Below are positions 1-8,540 of a stretch of DNA of 64,000 nucleotides, piece by piece; position 1 is the stretch's first letter; every line of letters starts with the position of its first letter. Made by a program: the position numbers and the translations under genes. The stretch is from NCBI GenBank assembly GCA_040882285.1, contig JBBEBQ010000025.1, positions 124,001 through 188,000 on the forward strand, written 5' to 3'. The notes below the pieces were generated by a model that saw only the letters and a list, made by a program, of their open reading frames with translations, was not told where the DNA came from and made no database searches. The DNA comes from Gemmatimonadaceae bacterium (GTDB lineage: Bacteria > Gemmatimonadota > Gemmatimonadetes > Gemmatimonadales > Gemmatimonadaceae).

Positions 1-1
1 C

Positions 2-571
2 CGCGAAAAGGTCGCGCGCTTCCGCGACGCCATCCCGGACGTGGCCATCCGCACGACGTGCATCGTCGGATTTCCCGGCGAGACGGACGCGGACTTCGAG
101 CACCTGCTGGATTTCCTGGAGGACGTCCGCTTCAACAGAGTCGGCGCGTTCACGTACTCCGCGCAGGAAGGCACGCGCGCCGCCGAGCTGCCCGACGACG
201 TACCGGAGGCGTTGAAGCGCGAGCGGCTAGAGCGCCTCACGGAGCTGCAGCGCGCGATCAGCGCGGAGCAGAACGAGGATCGGGTCGGGAGACGCGCCGT
301 CGCGCTGGTGGATCTGCCGGATCACGCGACCGGCACGTCGCGTGCGCGGCTGCAATGGCAGGCCGACGACATCGACGGAGTGACCTGGATCGATTCGGTG
401 CAGCGCGCTGGATCGTTCGTGGAGGTCGCGATCACCGAGGTGCGCGACGATTTCGATTATCTCGCTACGGCTGTTCGGGAGCTGCCCGACACTTCCGCCC
501 CGGCTCGCACCGTGCAGCCGAGCCGTTCGCTCCCGCTCGCTCCGGCAGGAGCGCACAGCTTTGGCCGGTAG
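2..571 (+). CDS. rimO: Ribosomal protein S12 methylthiotransferase RimO, C-terminal part (5' end off window)
   Basis: RimO is a radical-SAM enzyme that adds a methylthio group to an aspartate of ribosomal protein S12. Only the last ~190 residues are here, open at the left edge. The part seen holds the end of the radical-SAM domain (REKVARFRDAIPD, then TTCIVGFPGET, a hallmark of RimO/MiaB) and a C-terminal TRAM-like RNA-binding domain. The DIDGVTWI stretch in the TRAM region is more like RimO than MiaB. The catalytic cluster cysteines would lie upstream of the window. The stop overlaps the start of hemL by 11 bases, so the two are probably co-transcribed. Confidence 0.88.
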   Translation, partial: REKVARFRDAIPDVAIRTTCIVGFPGETDADFEHLLDFLEDVRFNRVGAFTYSAQEGTRAAELPDDVPEALKRERLERLTELQRAISAEQNEDRVGRRAVALVDLPDHATGTSRARLQWQADDIDGVTWIDSVQRAGSFVEVAITEVRDDFDYLATAVRELPDTSAPARTVQPSRSLPLAPAGAHSFGR

Positions 572-1850
572 CGACCGCTCGACCGCGCTGATGGACCGCG
601 GCCGCGCGATCTTCCCCGGCGGCGTCAACTCGCCCGTGCGGGCGTTCGGCGGCGTCGGCGGCACGCCGGTGGTGATGGCGAGCGGGAAGGGCGCGCGCAT
701 CACAGACGTGGACGGCAACGAGTACGTGGATTACGTGCTGTCGTGGGGGCCGCTGGTGCTCGGGCACGCGCACCCGAACGTCGTCGCGGCGATCGCCGGG
801 GCGGCGAGCCGCGGAACGAGCTTCGGCGCGCCGACCGAGCTGGAGGTCGAGCTGGGCGAGCTGGTGACCGCGCGAATGCCGCACGTCGAGATGCTGCGGT
901 TCGTGTCGAGCGGAACGGAAGCGATGATGTCGGCGGTGCGGCTCGCTCGCGCATACACCGGGCGAAGCGCGTTCGTCAAGTTCGACGGCTGCTACCACGG
1001 CCACGCGGACTCGTTTCTCGTGCGGGCGGGCTCCGGCGTCGCGACGCTCGGACTGCCGAACTCGCCGGGCGTCCCGGAGCGGCTCGCCGCGCTGACCCTC
1101 GTCGCGCCGTTCAACGACGCCGACGCCGTCCGCGCGCTCGCGCGCGACTCCGTGGAGCCGATCGCGGCGATCATAGTCGAGCCCGTAGTGGGCAATGCGG
1201 GAATGATCCTGCCGAAGCCGGGTTTTCTCCAGGCGCTTCGGGAAATAGCGGACGAGACCGGCGCGCTGCTCGTATTCGACGAGGTGATGACGGGGTTCCG
1301 CGTCGCTCCGGGCGGAGCGGCCGCGTTGTACGACGTTCGCCCCGATCTCACCGCGCTCGGGAAAGTGATCGGCGGCGGGCTTCCGGTCGCGGCGTACGGC
1401 GGGCGGCGCGACATCATGGAGCGCGTCGCGCCGGCCGGCCCGGTCTACCAGGCGGGCACGCTGTCGGGCAATCCGCTCGCGATGGCCGCCGGCCTCGCGA
1501 CCCTGCGCGCGCTGACGCCCGAAGTGCACCGGCAGATCGAGGCGCGCACCACGATGCTGCTCGACGGGCTCCGGCAAAGCGCGACCCGGCTTGGCGTGAG
1601 CTTCACGTCGAGCCAGGCCGGATCCATGTGGGGCTTCTTCTTTTCGCCGGGTCCGGTGTACGACTTCGACGATGCCAAGCGGTGCGATACGGCGATGTAC
1701 GCCCGATTCTTCCACGCGGCGCTCGCGCGCGGGGTCTATCTCGCGCCGTCCGCGTTCGAGGCGGCGTTCATGTCGGCCGCGCACACCGAAGCCGACGTGA
1801 GCTGGACGATCCAGCGGCTGCACGAAGCGATGCGCGAGGCGCGTGGCTAG
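561..1850 (+). CDS. hemL: Glutamate-1-semialdehyde 2,1-aminomutase
   Basis: This PLP enzyme converts glutamate-1-semialdehyde to 5-aminolevulinate, the C5 route to tetrapyrroles, in the cytosol. The 429 residues match the family's usual length. Visible landmarks are FPGGVNSPVRAFGG near the N-terminus, SSGTEAMMSAVRLAR (cofactor phosphate region), CYHGHADS, and the PLP lysine in ALGKVIGGGLPVAAYGG (about K268). The start is TTG at 561, inside the end of rimO; the family-typical sequence begins right after it. The 3' end overlaps the next gene by 8 bases. It is not the paralogous ornithine aminotransferase, which is present separately at 45977-47188. Confidence 0.95.
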   Translation: MAGSDRSTALMDRGRAIFPGGVNSPVRAFGGVGGTPVVMASGKGARITDVDGNEYVDYVLSWGPLVLGHAHPNVVAAIAGAASRGTSFGAPTELEVELGELVTARMPHVEMLRFVSSGTEAMMSAVRLARAYTGRSAFVKFDGCYHGHADSFLVRAGSGVATLGLPNSPGVPERLAALTLVAPFNDADAVRALARDSVEPIAAIIVEPVVGNAGMILPKPGFLQALREIADETGALLVFDEVMTGFRVAPGGAAALYDVRPDLTALGKVIGGGLPVAAYGGRRDIMERVAPAGPVYQAGTLSGNPLAMAAGLATLRALTPEVHRQIEARTTMLLDGLRQSATRLGVSFTSSQAGSMWGFFFSPGPVYDFDDAKRCDTAMYARFFHAALARGVYLAPSAFEAAFMSAAHTEADVSWTIQRLHEAMREARG

Positions 1851-3102
1851 AGCGCGCGCCGCGATCGGCGCGCTGGCCGCGCTCGTCGCCTGCGGGGCGA
1901 CGGCGCTGCCGGATCCGGACCGGCGCGCGCAGGCGGAGCAAGATGGTCCCCCGATTCGAGTCGCGCTGTCTCTGTCCGCGCCCACCGCGACGATCGGCGC
2001 GACGGGCGCATGGCGCGTGTATGCGGCGGACGGGCGAACCCTCCTGTATCGTCCCTCGGCGCGGGACAGCTGGCGCTTCGAGCCCGCCGGCGGCCGCGTG
2101 CGCGGCGCATCGCAGAGCGGCTTCTCCATGCCGGCGCGCAGCGGTGGCGTAGTCCTCCGTCCCGTGGATCCCACCGCGTTCCTGCTGCTCAATCGCAGGC
2201 GCTACCGGGGCGAGATCGTCATCGCGCCCGCGGGAACGGCGCTGCTGGTTGTCAACCGGCTGGGGTTGGAGAGCTATCTACGCGGCGTTGTGCCCCTGGA
2301 GATCGGGCGCCGCGCGCGGTCCGAGCTGGCGGCGATCAAAGCGCAGGCCGTCGTAGCGCGCAGCTATGCGCACACGCGCATCCGGACCTCCGCCGCGCGT
2401 CCCTTTGATCTCGTCGGCACGGTCACCAACCAGGTGTACGGCGGCGCGGACGCGGAGACGGCGCTGACCGACAGCGCGATCGCGTACACGCGCGGGCTCG
2501 TCCTGCACTACGGTCGCCAGCCCGTCGATGCTCCGTACTTCGCCAGCTGCGGCGGAAGCACGGCGGCCGGGGGAGAGCTATTCCCGGGTGGGGATCGCCC
2601 GTACCTGCGGGCGGTGAGCGACAGGATCCCCGGAAGCGACAGCCATTACTGCGACATCTATCCGCGCAAGGAGTGGACGCGCACCATCGAGGCCGCGCAG
2701 GTGAACGCTTCGCTGGAGAAGTACCTGCGCGAGTACATCGCGGGGCTGCGCGGCGGTCCCGGCCGCGCGATAGCGATAGACGAAGCCGGGCGCACGCGGT
2801 CGGGCCGCCTCGAGGCGCTGCGGATCCGCACCGACCGCGGCTCGCACTACCTGCGGGGCAACAGCGCGCGCTTTGTCGTTCGACCGGCGGATGGCGAGAT
2901 TCTGCCCAGTACCTATTTTTCCGCTCAGTCGGTTCGGGCCGCGAACGGCGATCTCATCCGCGTGACCTTCACGGGGCGGGGCAACGGCCACGGCGTAGGC
3001 ATGTGCCAGTGGGGCGCCATCGGCCGTGCGCGCGCCGGCCAGAGCTGGGAGAGCATTCTGCAGACTTATTATCCGGGGACGAGACTGGAGGCATTGTACT
3101 GA
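1843..3102 (+). CDS. SpoIID/LytB-domain secreted protein (putative peptidoglycan lytic enzyme)
   Basis: This 419-residue protein has a SpoIID/LytB domain, a family that includes the sporulation lytic transglycosylase SpoIID but is widespread in non-sporulating bacteria. Seen: a short hydrophobic N-terminus (signal peptide or lipoprotein-like, LVACGATAL); VVPLEIG with the Glu equivalent to the SpoIID catalytic residue near E153; AIKAQAVVARSYA; FASCGGSTAAGGE; and the C-terminal GNGHGVGMCQWGA signature. Start is GTG 1843, overlapping hemL. Activity on glycan strands is inferred from the family. The stop codon is followed at once by repeat element H7-1. Confidence 0.87.
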   Translation: MARARAAIGALAALVACGATALPDPDRRAQAEQDGPPIRVALSLSAPTATIGATGAWRVYAADGRTLLYRPSARDSWRFEPAGGRVRGASQSGFSMPARSGGVVLRPVDPTAFLLLNRRRYRGEIVIAPAGTALLVVNRLGLESYLRGVVPLEIGRRARSELAAIKAQAVVARSYAHTRIRTSAARPFDLVGTVTNQVYGGADAETALTDSAIAYTRGLVLHYGRQPVDAPYFASCGGSTAAGGELFPGGDRPYLRAVSDRIPGSDSHYCDIYPRKEWTRTIEAAQVNASLEKYLREYIAGLRGGPGRAIAIDEAGRTRSGRLEALRIRTDRGSHYLRGNSARFVVRPADGEILPSTYFSAQSVRAANGDLIRVTFTGRGNGHGVGMCQWGAIGRARAGQSWESILQTYYPGTRLEALY

Positions 3103-3103
3103 T

Positions 3104-3199
3104 GGCTATTGGCTATTGGCTGTTGGCTATTGGCCACTGCGGAGCGGCGGGAACCAAGGGGGCTGTTAGCCAAGAGCCAACAGCCAAGAGCCAAAAGCT
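3104..3199. repeat. Heptamer hairpin element H7-1
   Basis: The left arm is four consecutive 7-base words (GGCTATT, GGCTATT, GGCTGTT, GGCTATT) from 3104. The right arm is four AGCCA-centred words at the same 7-base pitch from about 3168 to 3199. The arms are largely complementary around a ~30-base G-rich spacer. The left arm begins one base after the stop of the upstream gene, and the right arm ends 6 bases before the next start codon. Confidence 0.85.
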
Positions 3200-3205
3200 C
3201 CCCGC

Positions 3206-4210
3206 ATGACTCAACCCATTCGCCTCGGTCTCGTTGGCGCGGGCGCCATAGCGCAGCTTGCGCACCTGCCCGCGCTGTCGAAGCTGCGCGGCGGCCAGCT
3301 CGTGGCGCTGTGCGACAACGACGGCCCGAAGGCGGGCGCGCTCGCCGAGCGGTTCGACGTGCCGCACGTGTTCACCGATCTCCAGGACATGCTCGAGCTG
3401 GACGAGCTGGACGCTGTGATCATCGCGACTCCCAACCACCTGCACGAGCCGCACGTTTTGAGCGCGCTCAGGGCGAAGGTGGACGTGCTGTGCGAGCGCC
3501 CGCTGGCGATGAACGCGCTCGGGGTCGAGCGAATCCTCGAGGCGGCGGAGCGAACGGGCCGGAAGGTGGTCGTCGGCAACAACCACCGGTTCCGCAACGA
3601 CGTGCAGCAGCTGAGCCGCTTCCTGTACGGCGGCGAGCTGGGGCGCGTGACCGGCATGCGCGCCGGTGAATACCGGTTCCGCACGTCGCGCGAAGGGTGG
3701 CGCTTCCGGCGCGCGGAGGCGGGCGGGGGCGCGTTCTTCGAGCACGGCTTCCCGCTGCTCGACCTCGCCATGTGGCTGGCTGGATTCCCCGAGCCCGTGC
3801 GGGTAACCGCGTACTCGGACCGGCAGTCCTCGCCTGGCGGCGTCGAGGATTCAATGCTCGTGCATCTCGAGTGCGCGGCGAAGGTCGACTTCACGTTCGA
3901 CATCAACTGGTGCTACATCGGCCAGGACGAGCGCTGGTGGTTCGAGGTCCTCGGCAACCGCGGCAGCGCGCGCCTCGCGCCGCTGCGCGTCGTGAAGGAC
4001 CTGAACGGCAAGCCGACCGACGTGTCGCCGACGGGCGCGGCCGCCCGTGAGAGCGTGTTTCTCCAGTCATACCGCGCGGAGCTGGCGCATTTCGTCGCGC
4101 TGTTGACCGGCGCGGCCGAGTACGAACCGCCCACCGATCAGCTCAAGCTCCACAGGATCATCGAGGCGATCTACCGCTCAGCCGGCGAGGGAGCGGAGAT
4201 CAGATTTTGA
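3206..4210 (+). CDS. Gfo/Idh/MocA-family protein with non-canonical active site
   Basis: A 334-residue NAD(P)-binding Rossmann protein: LGLVGAGAIAQLAHLPAL at the N-terminus (GxGxxA) and VIIATPNHLHEPH. Family enzymes oxidise sugars or cyclitols using an EKP lysine and a D-x-G-x-H motif. Here EKP reads ERP (E97-R98-P99). The second motif reads EHGFPLLD (GGGAFFEHGFPLLDLAMWL), so the Asp is Glu179 and the His is Pro183. The fold is clear, but ordinary dehydrogenase chemistry is doubtful and the substrate unknown. The start ATG follows H7-1 by 6 bases, and I see no Shine-Dalgarno sequence. Confidence 0.85.
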   Translation: MTQPIRLGLVGAGAIAQLAHLPALSKLRGGQLVALCDNDGPKAGALAERFDVPHVFTDLQDMLELDELDAVIIATPNHLHEPHVLSALRAKVDVLCERPLAMNALGVERILEAAERTGRKVVVGNNHRFRNDVQQLSRFLYGGELGRVTGMRAGEYRFRTSREGWRFRRAEAGGGAFFEHGFPLLDLAMWLAGFPEPVRVTAYSDRQSSPGGVEDSMLVHLECAAKVDFTFDINWCYIGQDERWWFEVLGNRGSARLAPLRVVKDLNGKPTDVSPTGAAARESVFLQSYRAELAHFVALLTGAAEYEPPTDQLKLHRIIEAIYRSAGEGAEIRF

Positions 4211-4252
4211 CCCTCGGCTCCGCCGCGCCCCGCCGCCACCATTGATTCGGCT

Positions 4253-5836
4253 GTGAAGCTGCGCGCCTGGGTTCCCACGCGGAGCGAAGCGATCGCAGTC
4301 GCCGTTTCCGCGGGGCTATTCGCGATCGCGTTCCCGCCGTTCGAGCTGCTGCTCCCCGCGTTCGTTTGTCTCGTTCCGTTGGGCGTGCACGTCGCCCGGC
4401 TGGCCGACCGCGACGGCACCGGCCGGGAGGCGGCGCGCGCCGGGCTCTGGTTCACGCTGCTCGGCTACGGCTGCAACATCTACTGGATCGCCGTCGCGCT
4501 GTCGCTGTTCACCAATCTCGCGTTCCTGGGATACGCGGCGGCCCTCGTCTGGCTGGCGCCGTTCGGCGCGCTCACGGTCGCGGTGCTGTTCACCGCGCGC
4601 CGGCACACCGGCTGGCCGATGGCGCTGCTGCTCCCGCTGACCTGGGTCTCGTTCGAGCTCGTGCTCAACTATCTGAGCGACCTCTCGTTCCCGTGGCTGC
4701 CGCTCGGGCTCTCGCTGTCCGGGTGGCCGGTGCTCGCGCAGGCGGCGGACCTGAGTGGGGTGCGCGGCCTCAGCTTCTGGATCGCGGCGACGAACGGCTT
4801 GATCGTGGACGCCTGGCACGCGGCGCGTACCCTGCCGGCCGCGGAGCGCGTGCGTCCGATCGCGCAGCGCGCCGCGATCGCGCTCGTGCTCGCGCTGGCG
4901 GTTATCGGCTACGGCGTCTGGCGAATGCGCACCATCGAGCTGACACCGCTCGCGCGCGTAACCGTCGTTCAGCCCAACATCCCGGAGGAGGACAAGCTCC
5001 GCGCGGAAGACAAGGACAAGTACCTGGGGATCGCAGGGCGCATCACGCGCGAGGAGCTGGCCCGCACGCGCACCGACCTCGTCGTCTGGCCGGAGACCGC
5101 GGTGCCGGACTTTCTCTGGCGCAACCCGCACTGGGCCGATTCGCTGCGCGCGACGGTTGGTACCAGTGGCGTGCCGATTCTGTTCGGCTTTCTGGACTCG
5201 ACGATGCCGGGGCCGCACGGCTTCGAGTATTACAACGCGGCGGCGCTGACCGACGGGCTGGGAAATCTCTCCCGCCAACCGCCGTATCGAAAAGCGTTTC
5301 TCGTGCCGATCGTGGAGCGCGTACCGTTCGTGAATCCGGCCTGGTTCGCGCGCTTCAACTATTTTGGCTCGTTCGGCCGCGGCGTGGACCCCGTCCCCTT
5401 CACGCTGCCGTTCGGGACCGTCGGCGTGCTCATCTGCTACGAGTCCATCTTCCCGCAGCTCTCGCGCAAGTACCTCACGGACGGCGTCTCGCTGCTGGTC
5501 AACGTGACGAACGACGCGTGGTTCGGGCGCAGCACGGCGCCGTACCAGCACTTCGCGCATCTCCCGATCCGCGCGATCGAGAACCGGCTCCCCATCGCCC
5601 GCTCGGCCAACACCGGCATCTCGGCCTATATCGATCCACTGGGCCGGGTGCACGGAGCCACGCCGCTCCAGGTGGAAGGGGCCTGGACGCACACGGTCGA
5701 GCGTGCCGGGGTTACGACGCTCTACAGCCGGCTCGGGGATTGGCTCAGCTGGTTGAGCGCGGCCGTCGTGATCGCGGTTCTGGCGCTTGGATTGGCCCGG
5801 ACGCGGGCCGAGCGGCGGAGAGCGGCCGGCACCTGA
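4253..5836 (+). CDS. lnt: Apolipoprotein N-acyltransferase
   Basis: Lnt adds the third acyl chain to bacterial lipoproteins at the periplasmic face of the inner membrane. The 527 residues match the family: several hydrophobic segments fill the first ~230 residues, followed by a nitrilase-like domain. The Glu-Lys-Cys triad is visible: WPETAVPDF (E281), PYRKAFLVP (K347) and LICYESIFP (C395). NVTNDAWFG is another Lnt hallmark. The start is GTG 4253, before the first hydrophobic helix. Presence of Lnt agrees with the many lipobox-bearing proteins in this window. Confidence 0.95.
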   Translation: MKLRAWVPTRSEAIAVAVSAGLFAIAFPPFELLLPAFVCLVPLGVHVARLADRDGTGREAARAGLWFTLLGYGCNIYWIAVALSLFTNLAFLGYAAALVWLAPFGALTVAVLFTARRHTGWPMALLLPLTWVSFELVLNYLSDLSFPWLPLGLSLSGWPVLAQAADLSGVRGLSFWIAATNGLIVDAWHAARTLPAAERVRPIAQRAAIALVLALAVIGYGVWRMRTIELTPLARVTVVQPNIPEEDKLRAEDKDKYLGIAGRITREELARTRTDLVVWPETAVPDFLWRNPHWADSLRATVGTSGVPILFGFLDSTMPGPHGFEYYNAAALTDGLGNLSRQPPYRKAFLVPIVERVPFVNPAWFARFNYFGSFGRGVDPVPFTLPFGTVGVLICYESIFPQLSRKYLTDGVSLLVNVTNDAWFGRSTAPYQHFAHLPIRAIENRLPIARSANTGISAYIDPLGRVHGATPLQVEGAWTHTVERAGVTTLYSRLGDWLSWLSAAVVIAVLALGLARTRAERRRAAGT

Positions 5837-5894
5837 AAAGTTCCGTCTGACGGCCGGGTTTCCGGGGTCGGGATGGCCGGTTCCTTGCTCAGTT

Positions 5895-5935
5895 AGCTCC
5901 CCAATAACGGGGCTGCCGCCCCTCATCTGGGAGCT
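5895..5935 (+). promoter_or_regulatory. Hairpin that would pair the ribosome-binding site of the next gene
   Basis: Outer stem: AGCTCCCC (5895-5902) with TGGGAGCT (5928-5935), one base bulged. Inner stem: GGGGC (5909-5913) with GCCCC (5918-5922) and a 4-base loop. The GGGAG at 5929-5933 is the only Shine-Dalgarno-like sequence before the ATG at 5940, so it would be hidden in the outer stem. A translational control role is inference; it could also act as a terminator for lnt, but no T-run follows. Confidence 0.45.
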
Positions 5936-5939
5936 GACG

Positions 5940-6887
5940 ATGTATCACCAAAAGCTGATTCGATTCTCGATGCTGCCGCTCGCGCTGTGCGCGATCGTCA
6001 CGGTCGCCGACGCGCAGGGACGGGGGCAGGGACAGGCCGCCGACAAGGCCAAAGGAAATCAGGGACGTGCCGAGCAGCCGGCGACCGCGCGCGGCGCCGA
6101 CAAGGCCAGGCCGCAGCAGCCGCGCAATGAAGCGCAGGGGAATCGCGGACGCAGCGACGCCGCGCCGAATCCGAGCCCGAGAGCAATCGAGCGGGCGAGC
6201 AGTAACGCGCGCTTCAAGAGAACGTGGACCACCAGCGACATCCGGCCCGATCTGCGTCGCCGCATAGCGAGCGATCGCTGGGCGGAGAGAGTCGCGGCCG
6301 GCGCGCTGGCGCACGCGTTCGCGCGCAACGTCAGCGATAACGCATTCGTCATCGCGTCTTCGGGCCGAAACATGCTCGTGCGCAACCGGAACGGCGACGT
6401 CCTCGTCGCGCTGGACGACGACCGGGCGCGCAACCTCGGCGGGTGGAAAGTCAAGCCGATCGACGACCGCATCGGCGAAGGCTCGCCTAGCTTCTGCAGG
6501 TCGGGCGAAGGTCACCCGAACTGGGGCCGCCAGTGGTGCATCGACAAGGGCTTCGGCATCGGCGTGGACAACAGCATCAACAACGTCCGCTGGGGACGGA
6601 ACCTCGACGTGAACGACGTCGTGTTCGCGCGCGAGCCGACGTCGGCGACGCTGACCCGCGCGGCGCTCGAGGCGGTGCTTGGCCAGCGCACGGTCGATCG
6701 CCTGGCGCTGCACGCCATCACGCTGGGCCTGGTGGATCCGCTGGTGGGGACCTGGCGCGTGGACCCGGCCGGGCCGCGGGTGCTGCTGGTCAACTCAGGT
6801 CGCTATCCGGTAGCGGAGATCGTGGACGTCGATCGTGACCTGCGCAGTGATCGAATGGTGGTGGCACTCAGGCCCTGGGACATCTAG
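5940..6887 (+). CDS. Secreted protein of unknown function
   Basis: A 315-residue protein I do not recognise. It begins with a clear signal peptide (MYHQKLIRFSMLPLALC, cut after ADA). A low-complexity linker of ~70 residues rich in Gly, Gln, Arg, Ala and Lys follows, then a ~210-residue domain. That domain contains a conserved-looking stretch with Cys and Trp (SFCRSGEGHPNWGRQWC). The two cysteines could form a disulfide in the periplasm. The ATG at 5940 was chosen because the signal peptide starts there and GGGAG lies 6 bases upstream. It lies in a run of exported proteins. Confidence 0.75.
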   Translation: MYHQKLIRFSMLPLALCAIVTVADAQGRGQGQAADKAKGNQGRAEQPATARGADKARPQQPRNEAQGNRGRSDAAPNPSPRAIERASSNARFKRTWTTSDIRPDLRRRIASDRWAERVAAGALAHAFARNVSDNAFVIASSGRNMLVRNRNGDVLVALDDDRARNLGGWKVKPIDDRIGEGSPSFCRSGEGHPNWGRQWCIDKGFGIGVDNSINNVRWGRNLDVNDVVFAREPTSATLTRAALEAVLGQRTVDRLALHAITLGLVDPLVGTWRVDPAGPRVLLVNSGRYPVAEIVDVDRDLRSDRMVVALRPWDI

Positions 6888-6899
6888 GGCAGCTCGGCT

Positions 6900-7772
6900 G
6901 TGACCCGGAAGGGTTTGCAGTCGGGGAGTAGATGGCTCGTCGTTGCCTTCCTGTTCGCTGCTTGCAGCGGACGGGAAGGCGACGCGGCCCCGGTAGAGGG
7001 CGGCCCCGAAGAGCGCGCCGCGGCGCAACGCGAGGGCAATGCGGCGGAGAGCGCGTTCACGAGGGAGCTCACGCGGATCCAGGCGAGGGCGGATTCGATC
7101 GACGCGATCTTCCAACCACTGCCGCTGCTCCGGCCGCAGCAGGAGTCGGCCCTCCGCCGCTTCGACAACGACGCGCAGCTCGTCGCGGCCAGGCGGCTCG
7201 GCATTCCCGCGAACACACCGCGTCAGGCGGTTGAGCGCATGGTCGCCGACGGGCGCATGGCTCGACTCGCGGACAGCACGGACCACTGGATGGTGCGGAA
7301 GCTCGACCACTCGTCTCCCTATCTCACGCCCGATGGGGCGGCCGCGCTGCGCGAGATCGCGCAGCGCTTTCAGCAAGCGCTCGCGCGGAGGGGACTGCCC
7401 GCGTACCGGCTCGAGGTGACCTCGGCACTGCGCAGCGCGGAGGATCAGGCGGTGCTGCGGGCCGGCAACGTGAACGCGGCCGCGGGCGAGAGCACGCACC
7501 AGTACGGGACAACTTTCGACGTGGCCTACAGCGCGTTCGCGCCCCCGGCCGAGCCCCTTGTCACACCTTCGCTCCCGGAAGCGCTCTGGCTCGAGCCGCA
7601 CCTCGTCTGGGTGGCTGGGACGCTGGCCGAAACGGTCGCCGCGCGCCGGTCGCGGGAGCTGATGGCGATCCTCGGCAACGTCCTGCTGGAAATGCAGGGG
7701 GAGGGGAAGATCATGGTCACCCTCGAGCGGCTCCAGCCCGTGTATCACGTGACGGTCGCGCGGCGCTATTGA
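6900..7772 (+). CDS. DUF5715-type lipoprotein, M15-like peptidase fold
   Basis: A 290-residue putative lipoprotein: FLFAACSG is a lipobox near residue 22. The C-terminal half carries STHQYGTTFDVAY, matching the SxHxxGxxxD zinc motif of M15/LAS peptidases such as D,D- and D,L-carboxypeptidases. QPVYHVTV near the end could supply the last His ligand. VTSALRSAEDQAVL also resembles that fold. A role in trimming peptidoglycan stems is inference from the motif. The start is GTG 6900. It follows the preceding gene by 12 bases. Confidence 0.8.
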   Translation: MTRKGLQSGSRWLVVAFLFAACSGREGDAAPVEGGPEERAAAQREGNAAESAFTRELTRIQARADSIDAIFQPLPLLRPQQESALRRFDNDAQLVAARRLGIPANTPRQAVERMVADGRMARLADSTDHWMVRKLDHSSPYLTPDGAAALREIAQRFQQALARRGLPAYRLEVTSALRSAEDQAVLRAGNVNAAAGESTHQYGTTFDVAYSAFAPPAEPLVTPSLPEALWLEPHLVWVAGTLAETVAARRSRELMAILGNVLLEMQGEGKIMVTLERLQPVYHVTVARRY

Positions 7773-7790
7773 GGGTGTCAGATTCCTCTT

Positions 7791-8504
7791 GTGAAGATCA
7801 TCGCCGGAACCAGCGGCTACTCGTTCAAGGAGTGGAAGGGCTCGTTCTACCCGGCCGACATCAAGCCGGACGGAATGCTCGCGTTCTACGCGACCAGGTT
7901 TCCGACCGTAGAGATCAACAACACGTTTTACCGGATGCCGCGCGAGAACGTGCTGCTGGACTGGGCGGCGCAGGTGCCGGACGGCTTCACCTTCGCGATC
8001 AAGGCCAGCCAGCGGATCACGCACCACGCGCGGCTCAAGCCCGAATTCGCGGCGGACCTGCTCGGCTTCCTCCTGAAGAACACGGCGGTGCTGGAGGACC
8101 ATCTCGGCCCCATCCTCTTTCAGCTGCCGCCGAACATGAAGAAGGACTTCGACCGGCTGCGCGGTTTCCTCGATCTGCTTCCCGCGGAGAGGAAGTTCGT
8201 GATCGAGTTCCGCCACGACAGCTGGTTCGAGGAGGACGTGTACGACGCGCTGCGCGCGCGTGACGTCGCCATGTGCGTTGCCGAGCAGGAAGAGTTCAAG
8301 TGTCCCATAGTGCCCACCGCGTCGTGGGGGTACTTGCGGCTGCACCGGTTCGACTATGGCGCGGCGGCTCTGGCGGAGTGGGTGAAATGCGTCGCCGGCC
8401 AGCCGTGGACCGACGCGTACGTGTACTTCAAGCACGACGAGGGAGTAGGGTCAGGACCGCCGGCGGTGGACGCTTTCGTCGCGGCGGTAAAGGCGCAGAC
8501 GTGA
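7791..8504 (+). CDS. DUF72 domain protein
   Basis: A 237-residue cytosolic DUF72 (YecE-like) protein. The N-terminus IIAGTSGYSFKEWKGSFYP, then VEINNTFYRMP and FAIKASQRITH, are standard family landmarks, and the length is typical. The fold is a TIM barrel; the biochemical function of the family is not established. The start GTG 7791 gives the family N-terminus MKIIAGTSGY. It lies 18 bases after the DUF5715 gene, so it is probably co-transcribed. Confidence 0.93.
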   Translation: MKIIAGTSGYSFKEWKGSFYPADIKPDGMLAFYATRFPTVEINNTFYRMPRENVLLDWAAQVPDGFTFAIKASQRITHHARLKPEFAADLLGFLLKNTAVLEDHLGPILFQLPPNMKKDFDRLRGFLDLLPAERKFVIEFRHDSWFEEDVYDALRARDVAMCVAEQEEFKCPIVPTASWGYLRLHRFDYGAAALAEWVKCVAGQPWTDAYVYFKHDEGVGSGPPAVDAFVAAVKAQT

Positions 8505-8540
8505 ACATGCGCCGTCACGCAGGGTAAGAACGAGGAATCA

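Noticed and set aside
465-2192. 575-codon open frame on the minus strand opposite hemL and the SpoIID-like gene
   Set aside because: An artefact of high GC at third positions; the plus-strand products are clear family members and this product is Arg-rich without domains.
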